Origin: Gammaproteobacteria bacterium
Lineage (GTDB): Bacteria > Pseudomonadota > Gammaproteobacteria > Pseudomonadales > Azotimanducaceae
Assembly: GCA_026708185.1 (NCBI GenBank)
Contig: JAPOVK010000015.1
Span: forward strand, 1-64,000
Length of the DNA stretch: 64,000 nucleotides
Direction: 5' to 3'
Shown: in pieces, positions 43,229-51,205 of the stretch
Layout: each line of letters begins with the position of its first letter
Position numbering within the stretch: position 1 is the first letter of the stretch
The notes under the pieces: model-generated
Databases searched by the model: none
The model's input: only the letters and a program-made list of their open reading frames with translations
Told to the model about the DNA's origin: nothing
Program-made: the position numbers and the translations under genes

Positions 43229-44275
43229 TTACGTCGAGTCGACCTTCCTGGGAGGCGCCCGGTACATGTCCGGAAACTGGATTTTCGCGCCTCGCTTGGC
43301 GATCAGTTCCGCGAATTCCTTGTCGTAGGCGTCGAAGTCGGCTTGCGGACGGAGCTTGATCGCCCCGGCCGCGGGTTCCTTGTCGAAAAGGCTGATGTAA
43401 CCCGTTGGCGACTCGGGTTGTCGCGCCGGCTTGTCCTGCGGCTTGGGGGGCCTCGGCGGGGACTTGCCGAACGGGAACCCCCCGGCGACATCCATCAGCC
43501 GCCCGAAGCGGATCGGGTTCCGGTCGAGGGCCTCTTGGGACACGGTCTGCCGGAACGGCTCCTGGGTCTGCATGTGTGAGCGGCAGTACGTGCCGAGCAT
43601 CATGAGCCTCAGGCCCTCGGTCTTGCGCGGATACGACCCGTGCCAGGTGTGGTCGCCCCAGATGATCATGGATCCCATGGGGGCTTCGACCGGCTGCATG
43701 CGGTCGGTCCAGTACTCGGCCTCTTCCGGCGACGGCCAGCGCCGCCAGCGGTGGCTACCGGGCACGAAGCCGAGCGCGCCGTCGTCCTTGGAGTAGTCCG
43801 ATAGCAGGTAGTTGAAGTTGGCCGTGTACGGCTCCGGCGGAAACGTGGGCATCTCGAATTGCGCCCAGTCGCAGTGCACGCCAGTGCGTGCTTCGCCCTT
43901 GCCCTTCAGCCAGCCGTCGCAAAGGCTCAGGATGCAGTTGGTGCCGAGCAGGTACTGGATCAGGCCGAGCGCCGCCGGGTGCACCATGATCGGCTCGAAC
44001 AGCGGGTCGTCCCAGAGCATGAAGCGCATCAGCTCCTGGCCGTCGACGAACACCTCGGGCAGCGCCGCCTCGTCGCATTGGCGTCGCGCGCAGGCGACCT
44101 TCACGAGGGCGTCGCGGATGGTTTCATGTTGTTCCGGCGGGCCCACCGTCTCTGGCGGCAGCACGGTGAACCCGAACGCTTCGAGTTCGGCGACGTGTTC
44201 TAGCAGATCGAGTTGCTTGAGTTCGCGGTAGAGCGGCGCGAGCGCCTTGGCGGAAGGCCAGTCTTGGATGTCCAT
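43229..44275 (-). CDS. phytanoyl-CoA dioxygenase (PhyH) family protein
   Basis: A 348-residue PhyH-like oxygenase, distant from the others in the window. Metal ligands: H-x-D in TGVHCDWAQFEMP and the distal His in WGDHTWHGSYPRK; the Arg is in GLRLMMLGTYCR. GFTVLPPETVGPPEQH is the usual N-terminal segment. The C-terminal 100 residues include a proline-rich stretch (KSPPRPPKPQ) and a short helical tail. Minus-strand ATG at 44275 was chosen by similarity; in-frame codons further up are low-complexity. It lies tail-to-tail with its paralogue. Confidence 0.87.
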   Translation of the reverse strand: MDIQDWPSAKALAPLYRELKQLDLLEHVAELEAFGFTVLPPETVGPPEQHETIRDALVKVACARRQCDEAALPEVFVDGQELMRFMLWDDPLFEPIMVHPAALGLIQYLLGTNCILSLCDGWLKGKGEARTGVHCDWAQFEMPTFPPEPYTANFNYLLSDYSKDDGALGFVPGSHRWRRWPSPEEAEYWTDRMQPVEAPMGSMIIWGDHTWHGSYPRKTEGLRLMMLGTYCRSHMQTQEPFRQTVSQEALDRNPIRFGRLMDVAGGFPFGKSPPRPPKPQDKPARQPESPTGYISLFDKEPAAGAIKLRPQADFDAYDKEFAELIAKRGAKIQFPDMYRAPPRKVDST

Positions 44276-44562
44276 AGGACTCGGCAGTATAGGCTTGGCC
44301 GCAAGGAACCGCGAGGCGGGAGGAGCAGATGCGCGAGCACGGCGTCCATGTGGATCGTCGCCGGGGTCACTACGCGTCTGGTACCGCGTCCGGCGATGAT
44401 CAGGACGATGGCGCGGCGATGAAGGACCTGTGATTCCGGGGAAGGGCTTCGGTGGCATCACTGTGCCATTGCATTGAGTAGGAGCCTCTTGTGACGCACG
44501 GTTGATTGCAGCCGTGCTACGTTCGCTCGCGGCTCGTGTCATGGCCAACTGGAGCTATTCCC

Positions 44563-44874
44563 TTGCGCTGGTACAGGTACGTGGAGGCTCGCGAGTGGTT
44601 GGACATACGCGAGCAGGGGCGTCTTAGGCCGGGCGCCAACAGTTGCGGTGCGGGCAAGTGGATCGCGCGTCACGAGGCACATGCTTGGGCTTGGGGCCGC
44701 CTACTGGACGCCCGGTTTCCTGGACGCGTCATAGCCCTCGACGTGCGTGAGGAGGCGATTGTCCACGCATGTCCGCGGCCGCGTATTCTTGATGGGATCG
44801 GCGAGGCGACCTATATTCGTGGACAGGATCTCGTCCAGGTGAGCATCGTCAAGGCGGTCGAGTGGGTCCTATGA
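44563..44874 (+). CDS. small uncharacterised protein, possibly ADP-ribosyltransferase-like
   Basis: A 103-residue protein starting at TTG 44563, with GGAG eight bases upstream. It reads RWYRYVEAREWLDIREQGRL, then GKWIARHEAHAWAWGRLLD, VIALDVREEAI and ILDGIGEATYIRGQDLVQVSI. The 'YRYVE..E...I...GRL.P' opening, central aromatic/alanine helix and late glycine-rich ATY turn recall small ADP-ribosyltransferase-fold proteins, but this is impression, not proof, and no catalytic residue is assigned. Its stop overlaps the ATG of the nuclease-like gene (ATGA), so the pair is translationally coupled. It sits in an islet between unrelated metabolic genes. Confidence 0.5.
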   Translation: MRWYRYVEAREWLDIREQGRLRPGANSCGAGKWIARHEAHAWAWGRLLDARFPGRVIALDVREEAIVHACPRPRILDGIGEATYIRGQDLVQVSIVKAVEWVL

Positions 44875-45815
44875 GGAGTCCAGGCGTCCATGCCGCCCTC
44901 GCCACGTTCGCGGCGATACAGCCGCGGACTGGCAGCGTGATGGAGCGCGGCGTCCCTTTCAGCAGTGTCGCCAGGTTTCCGGCGCATGACGACTTGGAAC
45001 CGGTGAGTTTGATCCTCCAATCCCAAGGGGGAAGCGCTAGCGATTTCGTTCGCGTCGAGTTGTTGGCCAACGCGCCAGATACCGCCAAATTGTCGGGCGT
45101 CGAGTTCGAATTGATGGGTGGCGGCAAAGTTCCGTTGGGGCGAGGCAGGGTCCTCAAAGTGGGCACGGAGCTGGATCGCAAGGAGCGGATCGTCTTCTTC
45201 GCAATCCGTCACCCGGGCAAGACGGACAGGGAAATCACCGAAGCATTGGACGGGAAGTCAAAGAGCCAACAGGCGGTCAATCGGGCGTGTCGGGAGCTTG
45301 CGAGGATCGGTAAGCTGAAGCGGGAGACACGCGAGGACGGGCTGATCGGGAACTACCCTGTCGCGGCTCTATATGTTTCCGCCGATGCAGAGAGAAGGAA
45401 CGCTCGTGGGACTTCCGGTGCAGGGACCACGCGCGAAGACCGGGGTGCACTTGGCGAAGACCAACTCAAAGCCCATCTGGAGAGATGGCTGAAAGCCAAC
45501 GGTTGGCGTGCTCGGATTGCGTGGGGACGGGAACGCGGCGTCGACATTGAGGCGGTTGGCGGGGATGGCGAGCGGTGGCTGATCGAGGTCAAGGGGTGTG
45601 GCTCTCGATCCGCCATGCGGGTGAACTACTTCATAGCTGTGCTCGGCGAGACACTTCAGCGCATGGATGATACCGAGGCTAGGTACTCCATCGCGTTGCC
45701 GGACATGCCGCAGTTCCACGGCTTGTGGGACAGACTGCCTCGTTTGGCGAAGGAGCGGACGCGTATATCGATGCTGTTTGTCGGTGCGGACGGCCGAGTC
45801 CGCGAATCCCACTAG
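44871..45815 (+). CDS. winged-helix and PD-(D/E)XK nuclease-like protein
   Basis: A 314-residue protein of three apparent parts. Residues 1-100 are an unrecognised beta-rich-looking domain. Residues 103-155 (LDRKERIVFFAIRHPGKTDREI...AVNRACRELARIGKLKRE) look like a winged helix. After a Gly/Arg linker, residues 195-305 resemble a PD-(D/E)XK restriction-endonuclease fold: helix LKAHLERWLKANGW, Asp225 in GVDIEAVG, and E239-V-K241 in WLIEVKGCGSR. It could cut DNA, act as a restriction-like effector, or be a regulator with an inherited nuclease fold. ATG 44871 overlaps the previous stop; GTG 44862 is an alternative. Confidence 0.65.
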   Translation: MRSPGVHAALATFAAIQPRTGSVMERGVPFSSVARFPAHDDLEPVSLILQSQGGSASDFVRVELLANAPDTAKLSGVEFELMGGGKVPLGRGRVLKVGTELDRKERIVFFAIRHPGKTDREITEALDGKSKSQQAVNRACRELARIGKLKRETREDGLIGNYPVAALYVSADAERRNARGTSGAGTTREDRGALGEDQLKAHLERWLKANGWRARIAWGRERGVDIEAVGGDGERWLIEVKGCGSRSAMRVNYFIAVLGETLQRMDDTEARYSIALPDMPQFHGLWDRLPRLAKERTRISMLFVGADGRVRESH

Positions 45816-45983
45816 CTTCCCGTTCCTGCCAGGAACCCGCGCGATGCCCGGCGCCGTGGTTGGCCATCGGCTGAGCCCGATCGGCGGCCCTCGAGTCCGC
45901 TCGTGCTGACCGGTCGAGTCGCTCGCTGGCATTGCGGCGCTGATCGCTTCTATTGGCGACATCACCGCCTTCGAGCCACCGCC

Positions 45984-46145
45984 ATGCCACGTGCCCTCAA
46001 GACACTGCGCTACACCGCGTGTGTTGCGCCCTTCGCGTTCGCCCTTTCGGCCCATGCGCAGGTGTACATGACCCAGATCATCCCTGCGGCCGGGCTCGAT
46101 GACTTCGGCAAGGTTAGGACACTGATCTATCAGGCTCTCGACTAG
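45984..46145 (+). CDS. possible small secreted protein or gene remnant
   Basis: A 53-residue frame beginning at ATG 45984 reads MPRALKTLRYTACVAPFAFALSAHAQ, a credible signal peptide with an AHAQ cleavage site, followed by only 27 more residues. No ribosome-binding site is evident and no family is recognised. It may be a truncated gene end or chance. The surrounding 367 bases between the nuclease-like gene and the Lrp gene hold no other gene that I can support. Confidence 0.25.
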   Translation: MPRALKTLRYTACVAPFAFALSAHAQVYMTQIIPAAGLDDFGKVRTLIYQALD

Positions 46146-46182
46146 GCGCGTCGCCTCGTTGCCGTGCGGCGTCGCGCTCGAC

Positions 46183-46638
46183 CTACGGGAGCGGTAACGC
46201 GGTCGTATATTTGACCTGCCGAAGCGCGAACGTGGATGTCAGGTTGCCGACCTCCGGCAAGTGCACGAGCGTCGCCTTGACGAGATGCTCGTAGGCCGTG
46301 ACATCGGCAACCACCACCCTCAGCAGGAAGTCGGTCTCGCCGGACACCGAGTAGCACTCGACGACCTCCGGAACGTCTTGAACCGCGGTCTCGAAGCGGT
46401 TCAGCGCGTTTTCCTGGTGGCGCCTCAAGCTGACGTTGACGAACACGTTGACGGCGAGGTCGAGTTGTTCGGCATCGAGCAGGGCGACCCGTCGCTTCAC
46501 GATTCCCCGCTCCTCGAGACGTTTCACGCGCCGCCAGCAGGGGGTGTGCGACAGGCCGACGCGGTCGCCGAGTTCCTGCATCGACAGGTCGGCGTTGTCC
46601 TGGAGTTCGGACAGGATGCGGCGATCGATCGTGTCCAT
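46183..46638 (-). CDS. Lrp/AsnC family transcriptional regulator
   Basis: A 151-residue feast/famine regulator. The N-terminal helix-turn-helix is DTIDRRILSELQDNADLSM through LSHTPCWRRVKRLEERGIV, and the C-terminal RAM ligand-binding domain includes ECYSVSGETDFLLRVVV. Such regulators sense amino acids. The gene diverges from the indolepyruvate ferredoxin oxidoreductase at 46803, the classic arrangement for Lrp control of aromatic amino-acid or 2-oxoacid oxidation. ATG 46638 matches the family N terminus; ATG 46650 would add four residues. Two palindromes lie in the shared upstream region. Confidence 0.9.
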   Translation of the reverse strand: MDTIDRRILSELQDNADLSMQELGDRVGLSHTPCWRRVKRLEERGIVKRRVALLDAEQLDLAVNVFVNVSLRRHQENALNRFETAVQDVPEVVECYSVSGETDFLLRVVVADVTAYEHLVKATLVHLPEVGNLTSTFALRQVKYTTALPLP

Positions 46639-46655
46639 GGCCAGCCCCATCAGTC

Positions 46656-46668
46656 AATTTCGGAAATT
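46656..46668. promoter_or_regulatory. perfect palindrome upstream of Lrp gene
   Basis: AATTTC-G-GAAATT, a 13-base perfect palindrome 6 to 18 bases upstream of an alternative Lrp ATG (46650) and 18 from the chosen one. A+T-rich and well placed for autoregulation, but unproven. Confidence 0.4.
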
Positions 46669-46701
46669 ATTGCAACTAGAACCCAAACGATCAATGTGAA
46701 T

Positions 46702-46716
46702 TAGGAGAAAATCCTA
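46702..46716. promoter_or_regulatory. Lrp-box-like site between lrp and the indolepyruvate oxidoreductase
   Basis: The 15-base TAGGA-GAAAA-TCCTA is palindromic and fits the outer YAG...CTR frame and A/T-rich centre of the Lrp consensus. It lies in the 152-base divergent region, about 86 bases before the oxidoreductase start. With a second palindrome at 46656 it makes Lrp control of both genes plausible. Confidence 0.45.
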
Positions 46717-46802
46717 GTATCTGGCCAGTAAGCCCAAAAAAGGAAACGCCAGTCCTAGCCGACCACGCCTATGATGATGGCAAGACGTGATCGAGGTGGT
46801 GC

Positions 46803-49800
46803 ATGAACGAATCGACTCTGAGTGCCTTGGCTTGGTCGCGCTACACCAATGAACCGGGCTCCGCCTACCTGACGGGAATCCAGGCGCTCGCCCGCCTGCC
46901 GATCGACCAGCGGCGGCTTGACGCGGTGGCTGGTCTGGACACGGCGGGCTTCGTTTCCGGCTACCGGGGCTCGCCTCTCGGCGGACTGGACCGCGAACTC
47001 TGGCAGCAGAAGGCGCTCCTCGCCGAGCATGGCGTGGTGTTCCAGCCCGGTGTCAACGAGGACCTGGCGGCTACGGCCGTCTGGGGAACGCAGCAGGTGG
47101 GCCTGTTCCCGGGCGCCCGCCACCAGGGCGTGTTCGGCCTTTGGTACGGCAAGACACCGGGCCTGGATCGTTCCATGGATGCTGTACGCCACGGCAACGC
47201 CGCGGGCTCCTGCCCCTACGGCGGCGTTCTGCTCGCCGTAGGCGACGACCACGGCTGCAAGTCCTCGACCATGCCCGGCGCAAGCGAGTTCGCGCTACGC
47301 GACCTGAATATTCCCGTGTTGGCGCCCGCCGATGTTCAGGACGTATTGGGGTACGGCCTCTTCGGTTGGGCCTTGTCGCGCTACGCGGGCTGCTGGGCAT
47401 CACTGCTCGTGGTCACGGATATTGCCGACAGCGCCATGTCCGTGGCCATCGACCTCGAAGCGTTTCGCTTCGTCCAGCCGAATGCCGACAGGGATGTTCA
47501 CATTCGGCTCGCCGACTCCCCTTTGGCGCAGGAAGAGCGTATGGCCCGCAAACTAGCTTTGGCTGCGGAGTTCGCGCGCGAGAACGGCATCGACCGTATG
47601 GTGACGTCGCCCCGCTCGCCGAGACTCGCCGTGGTGAGCGCGGGAAAGGCCTACGCGGACGTTCGCGAGGCCCTGGCCGGACTCGGCATGGCAACAGATC
47701 GGCAGATCGCCGAGGCCGGCATCCGGCTGGCGAAGGTGGGCATGACCTGGCCGCTCAGCACCGCGTTCGTCAATGAGGTGTGCCGAGACATCGATCGCGT
47801 CCTGGTCGTCGAGGAGAAACGGTCGTTTCTCGAAGACCAGATGAAGTCGATCCTGTCTGAAAGAACAGGCGTGTTCGGCAAGGCTGGCGTAAGGCTGATC
47901 GGCAAGCACATGCTCCCCGCATCCGGAGAGATCAGTGCCGCCAAGATCGCGACGGCCGTATCAGCGATCTTGAACGGGGAGCGCACCGAAACGTCGCGCA
48001 ATGGCGCGACGAGCCCGGGAAAGCTCGCCAAGGAGTTGCGCGTGCCCCTGTATTGCGCTGGCTGCCCACACAGCGTTTCCACCCGTGTGCCGGACGGCAG
48101 CCGCGCGATTGCGGGAATTGGCTGCCACTACATGGCGCAGTGGATGGACCGCGACACGTACACGCCGACGCAGATGGGCGGCGAAGGGGCGAACTGGATC
48201 GGCCAGGCACCGTTCACCGACGAACGGCATGTATTCGTCAACCTGGGCGACGGCACGTATTTCCACTCGGGCATTCTCGCGATCCGCGCGGCAGTGGCGG
48301 CGGGTGTCAATGTCACCTACAAGCTGCTCGTGAACGACGCCGTGGCCATGACCGGCGGACAGCCCGTCGACGGACCCTTGACCTTGGCCGACATGGTGGC
48401 GCAGGTGCGTGCCGAGGGCGTTCGCGCGATCCGCGTCGTAAGCGACTGGCCGCGGCGGCACCGGGGCTTGGGTCTGCCGGTGCGCCCACGCGCGGAGTTC
48501 GACGCCGTCCAGGATGAGTTGCGAGACGTCGAAGGCTGCACGGTGTTGATCTACGAGCAGACCTGTGCCACGGAACTCCGCCGCCGTCGCAAGCGCGGCT
48601 CCGTGGCGGATCCCGACGTCCGGGTCGTCATCAACGACGCCGTGTGCGAAGGCTGCGGCGATTGCTCGGTGCAGTCGAACTGCGTGGCGGTCGCCCCCCT
48701 CGAAACGGAGTTCGGTACGAAGCGCAGCATCGAGGCGAGTGCCTGCAACAAGGATCTGTCCTGTCTCGCCGGATTCTGTCCCTCGTTCGTCACGGTGACC
48801 GGCGCCCGACCAAAGCGCGTGTCGGTGGACATGGACCGCATCGATGCGTTGCGACGCGAACTGCCGGAACCGCACCCGACGGCAGCGGCAGCGAACGTCG
48901 TCGTTGCCGGGATTGGTGGCACCGGGGTGGTCACCGTGTCGCAACTGCTTGGCACGGCGGCGCATCTCGCCGGATTGTTCGTCTCCACGCTGGACATGAC
49001 GGGGCTCGCCCAAAAAGGCGGCGCCGTGATCAGTCACGTCCGGATGTCCCCGGCCGACGCCCCGCATTCGCCGACGCGAATCCCCGCCGGGGGGGCCGAC
49101 TTGGTGATCGCAGCGGACCTCGTGACGCTGGCAGGACGGGACACCCGGGCGTTGCTCTCGCCTGCGCGCACGGTGGCGGCAGTGAATACGCACGTGGCAC
49201 CGACCGCCGAGTTCGTGTTGCACCAGCAGGATGAGCCCGCCAAGCGGCCGACGCTCATGGAGCTCGCGCGAGGATCAGCGAGCAAGCTTGAAGCTCTGGA
49301 TACACAGGCCCTGTCGCTTGGCCTCTTCGGCACAGCGGCCTGCGCGAACGTGCTGTTGCTCGGCTTTGCCTACCAGCACGGCGCGATCCCGGTATCGGTC
49401 AGCGCGTTGGAGCGCGCGATCGCCCTCAATGGCGTGGCCGTGGCTGACAATCTCGCCGCTCTGCACTACGGCCGGGCGATGGCCCACGATCCGGCCCGCG
49501 TCCCGGCTTCGGCGCGCGGCGGGCGACGGGAGGCGATGCAGTTGCCGAGATCGGGCACGCTCACCGATCGAATCGCGCGTCGGCGGGCGTTCCTGGTGCG
49601 CTACCAGGACGAAGCGCTTGCCGCGCGGTACGAGGCCCTGCTCGATCGTGTTCGCGATGCCGAGACTAGGGTTTCCCCCGGCAGCGAAATGCTCGCTGCG
49701 GCGGTCGCGGACAGTGCGTTCAGGTTGTACGCGGTCAAGGACGAGTACGAGGTGGCACGGCTCTTCACCGAGCGCGCCATGGGCGACCACGCGGACTTCG

Positions 49801-50258
49801 CGACGAAGTTGGCGTCGCAGTTCGAGCCCGGTTTCAGGATCAAGTACAACTTGGCCCCACCGTTCCTGGCTCATCTTCGCGATGGCCGTGGTCGACCTCG
49901 CAAGATTGCGGTTGGCGGTTGGATGACGCCCATCCTGCGCGTACTCGCTTGGATGCGCCGGTGGCGCGGCACGGCATTGGACATCTTCCGGATCCTGCCC
50001 GAAAGGAAACTCGAGCGCGAACTCCGCGTGCGATTTGAAGCGGACGTGGCGACGGTCGTGGCGTCGCTGACGGTGGACAACTATGACATTGCGGTTGCGC
50101 TGATGCGGCTGCCGGACAGCGTCAAGGGCTTCGGCCCCGTCAAGGAAGCGGCGGCTCGCGTGGCGGCCGAACATCGCGAGCGCTTGCTGGCCGAACTCTC
50201 GAACGCCGCCCGCCCCGCGCGCAAACACCATACACCGATAGCGGTAACTACAGACTGA
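46803..50258 (+). CDS. indolepyruvate ferredoxin oxidoreductase family protein (alpha-beta fusion)
   Basis: A 1151-residue fused 2-oxoacid:ferredoxin oxidoreductase of the IorAB type. The N-terminal domain has the YRGSPLGGLD and FQPGVNEDLAATAVWGTQQ segments; the TPP-binding part has GIGCHYMAQWMDRDT and LGDGTYFHSGILAI; the cluster motif CEGCGDCSVQSNC at about residue 616 binds Fe-S; the gamma-type domain begins VVAGIGGTGVVTVSQLLG. It oxidatively decarboxylates indolepyruvate or related aryl or branched 2-oxoacids to acyl-CoA, reducing ferredoxin. ATG 46803 has GAGGTGG upstream. Divergent Lrp regulator. Length agrees with fused homologues. Confidence 0.93.
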   Translation: MNESTLSALAWSRYTNEPGSAYLTGIQALARLPIDQRRLDAVAGLDTAGFVSGYRGSPLGGLDRELWQQKALLAEHGVVFQPGVNEDLAATAVWGTQQVGLFPGARHQGVFGLWYGKTPGLDRSMDAVRHGNAAGSCPYGGVLLAVGDDHGCKSSTMPGASEFALRDLNIPVLAPADVQDVLGYGLFGWALSRYAGCWASLLVVTDIADSAMSVAIDLEAFRFVQPNADRDVHIRLADSPLAQEERMARKLALAAEFARENGIDRMVTSPRSPRLAVVSAGKAYADVREALAGLGMATDRQIAEAGIRLAKVGMTWPLSTAFVNEVCRDIDRVLVVEEKRSFLEDQMKSILSERTGVFGKAGVRLIGKHMLPASGEISAAKIATAVSAILNGERTETSRNGATSPGKLAKELRVPLYCAGCPHSVSTRVPDGSRAIAGIGCHYMAQWMDRDTYTPTQMGGEGANWIGQAPFTDERHVFVNLGDGTYFHSGILAIRAAVAAGVNVTYKLLVNDAVAMTGGQPVDGPLTLADMVAQVRAEGVRAIRVVSDWPRRHRGLGLPVRPRAEFDAVQDELRDVEGCTVLIYEQTCATELRRRRKRGSVADPDVRVVINDAVCEGCGDCSVQSNCVAVAPLETEFGTKRSIEASACNKDLSCLAGFCPSFVTVTGARPKRVSVDMDRIDALRRELPEPHPTAAAANVVVAGIGGTGVVTVSQLLGTAAHLAGLFVSTLDMTGLAQKGGAVISHVRMSPADAPHSPTRIPAGGADLVIAADLVTLAGRDTRALLSPARTVAAVNTHVAPTAEFVLHQQDEPAKRPTLMELARGSASKLEALDTQALSLGLFGTAACANVLLLGFAYQHGAIPVSVSALERAIALNGVAVADNLAALHYGRAMAHDPARVPASARGGRREAMQLPRSGTLTDRIARRRAFLVRYQDEALAARYEALLDRVRDAETRVSPGSEMLAAAVADSAFRLYAVKDEYEVARLFTERAMGDHADFATKLASQFEPGFRIKYNLAPPFLAHLRDGRGRPRKIAVGGWMTPILRVLAWMRRWRGTALDIFRILPERKLERELRVRFEADVATVVASLTVDNYDIAVALMRLPDSVKGFGPVKEAAARVAAEHRERLLAELSNAARPARKHHTPIAVTTD

Positions 50259-50323
50259 ACACCGGGTAGCGCGCATCATTCTGTTTTGGCTAAGGTCGGG
50301 GCATTGCTGCCAGGGGATGCGTC

Positions 50324-51205
50324 GTGTCGGTATTGATCGTTGCGGATCGCGAGGGCGAGGAACAGGTAGCCCTGGCGCGGGGTTTGGCGCTGGCCAAGGC
50401 CTTGGGCGCCGATGCCGAGGTGGTCGGCTTCTGCTACGAGTCGCTGGCGAGCCTCGACCTCGTGCACCGGCACGAGGCGAAGCGGCAGTTGCTGGCGAAG
50501 CGCCGCGAGTCGTTGGCGGCGCAAATCGAGGAATACAAACCCGCGGGGCTAGATGTCGAGCTGATCGTTGCATGGGACAAGCTCGTGCACCTCTGGGTGG
50601 ACTCGCACGCCCATCGGACCGGCAGCGACGTTGTCGTCAGGACGGCGCACCGCAGTGAGACGTTCCTCTATACGCCGACCGATTGGCACCTGTTGCGCGA
50701 GTGCGAAGCGCCCGTGCTCATCGCGGCGGAACACATCTGGCATCCGACGCGGTCGATCGTCGCGGCTGTCGACCTCGCGAGCCACTCGCACGTCAAGCAG
50801 GATCTGAACGACACGATCATTGCCACGGCCAAGCGCTATGCCGAGGCGTTGGACAATCCCTTGCACCTCGTCTACGCCATTCACGTCTCGACGGTGCTCA
50901 AGGATCTGCACTTGATGGACGTCGACGCCCACGTCGAGAAGGTCCGCGGTCAGATAGGCCCGCTGCTCGCCGATCTCGCGAGTACGCACGGCTTGCCCGA
51001 GGATCGCATCCACGTCGAACATGGCGAGGTGGCGGAGGTCATCGCCGCCGTCGCCGAGCGCCTCGAGGCTCAGCTGGTCGTCATGGGGACGGTAGGTCGG
51101 CACGGGCTCAACGCCAAGCTCATCGGCAATACCGCGGAACGCGTCTTGACGCGCCTCGGCACCGATGTGCTCGCCCTGAAACCTGGTATCGCCGGTAGGG
51201 CCTGA
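50324..51205 (+). CDS. tandem universal stress protein
   Basis: A 293-residue protein of two USP domains. The first half (VSVLIVADREGEEQVALARG) is degenerate; the second (RSIVAAVDLASHSHVKQDLNDTIIATA, then GTVGRHGLNAKLIGNTAERVL) keeps the nucleotide-binding G-x2-G-x9-G-(S/T)-like loop. Tandem USPs, like UspE, often bind ATP in one domain only and act in stress survival. The start is GTG 50324. Its stop overlaps the ATG of the P1 peptidase by one base (TGATG), so the two are translationally coupled. Confidence 0.87.
   Translation: MSVLIVADREGEEQVALARGLALAKALGADAEVVGFCYESLASLDLVHRHEAKRQLLAKRRESLAAQIEEYKPAGLDVELIVAWDKLVHLWVDSHAHRTGSDVVVRTAHRSETFLYTPTDWHLLRECEAPVLIAAEHIWHPTRSIVAAVDLASHSHVKQDLNDTIIATAKRYAEALDNPLHLVYAIHVSTVLKDLHLMDVDAHVEKVRGQIGPLLADLASTHGLPEDRIHVEHGEVAEVIAAVAERLEAQLVVMGTVGRHGLNAKLIGNTAERVLTRLGTDVLALKPGIAGRA

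Noticed and set aside
44329-44433. 34-codon frame with a good GGGAGGAGC ribosome-binding site between divergent genes
   Set aside because: The product (MREHGVHVDRRRGHYASG...) has no recognisable fold and the gap of 287 bases holds nothing else; probably chance.
47961-49223. Long minus-strand frame inside the indolepyruvate oxidoreductase gene
   Set aside because: Arg/His-rich low-information product mirroring the codon bias of the real gene.
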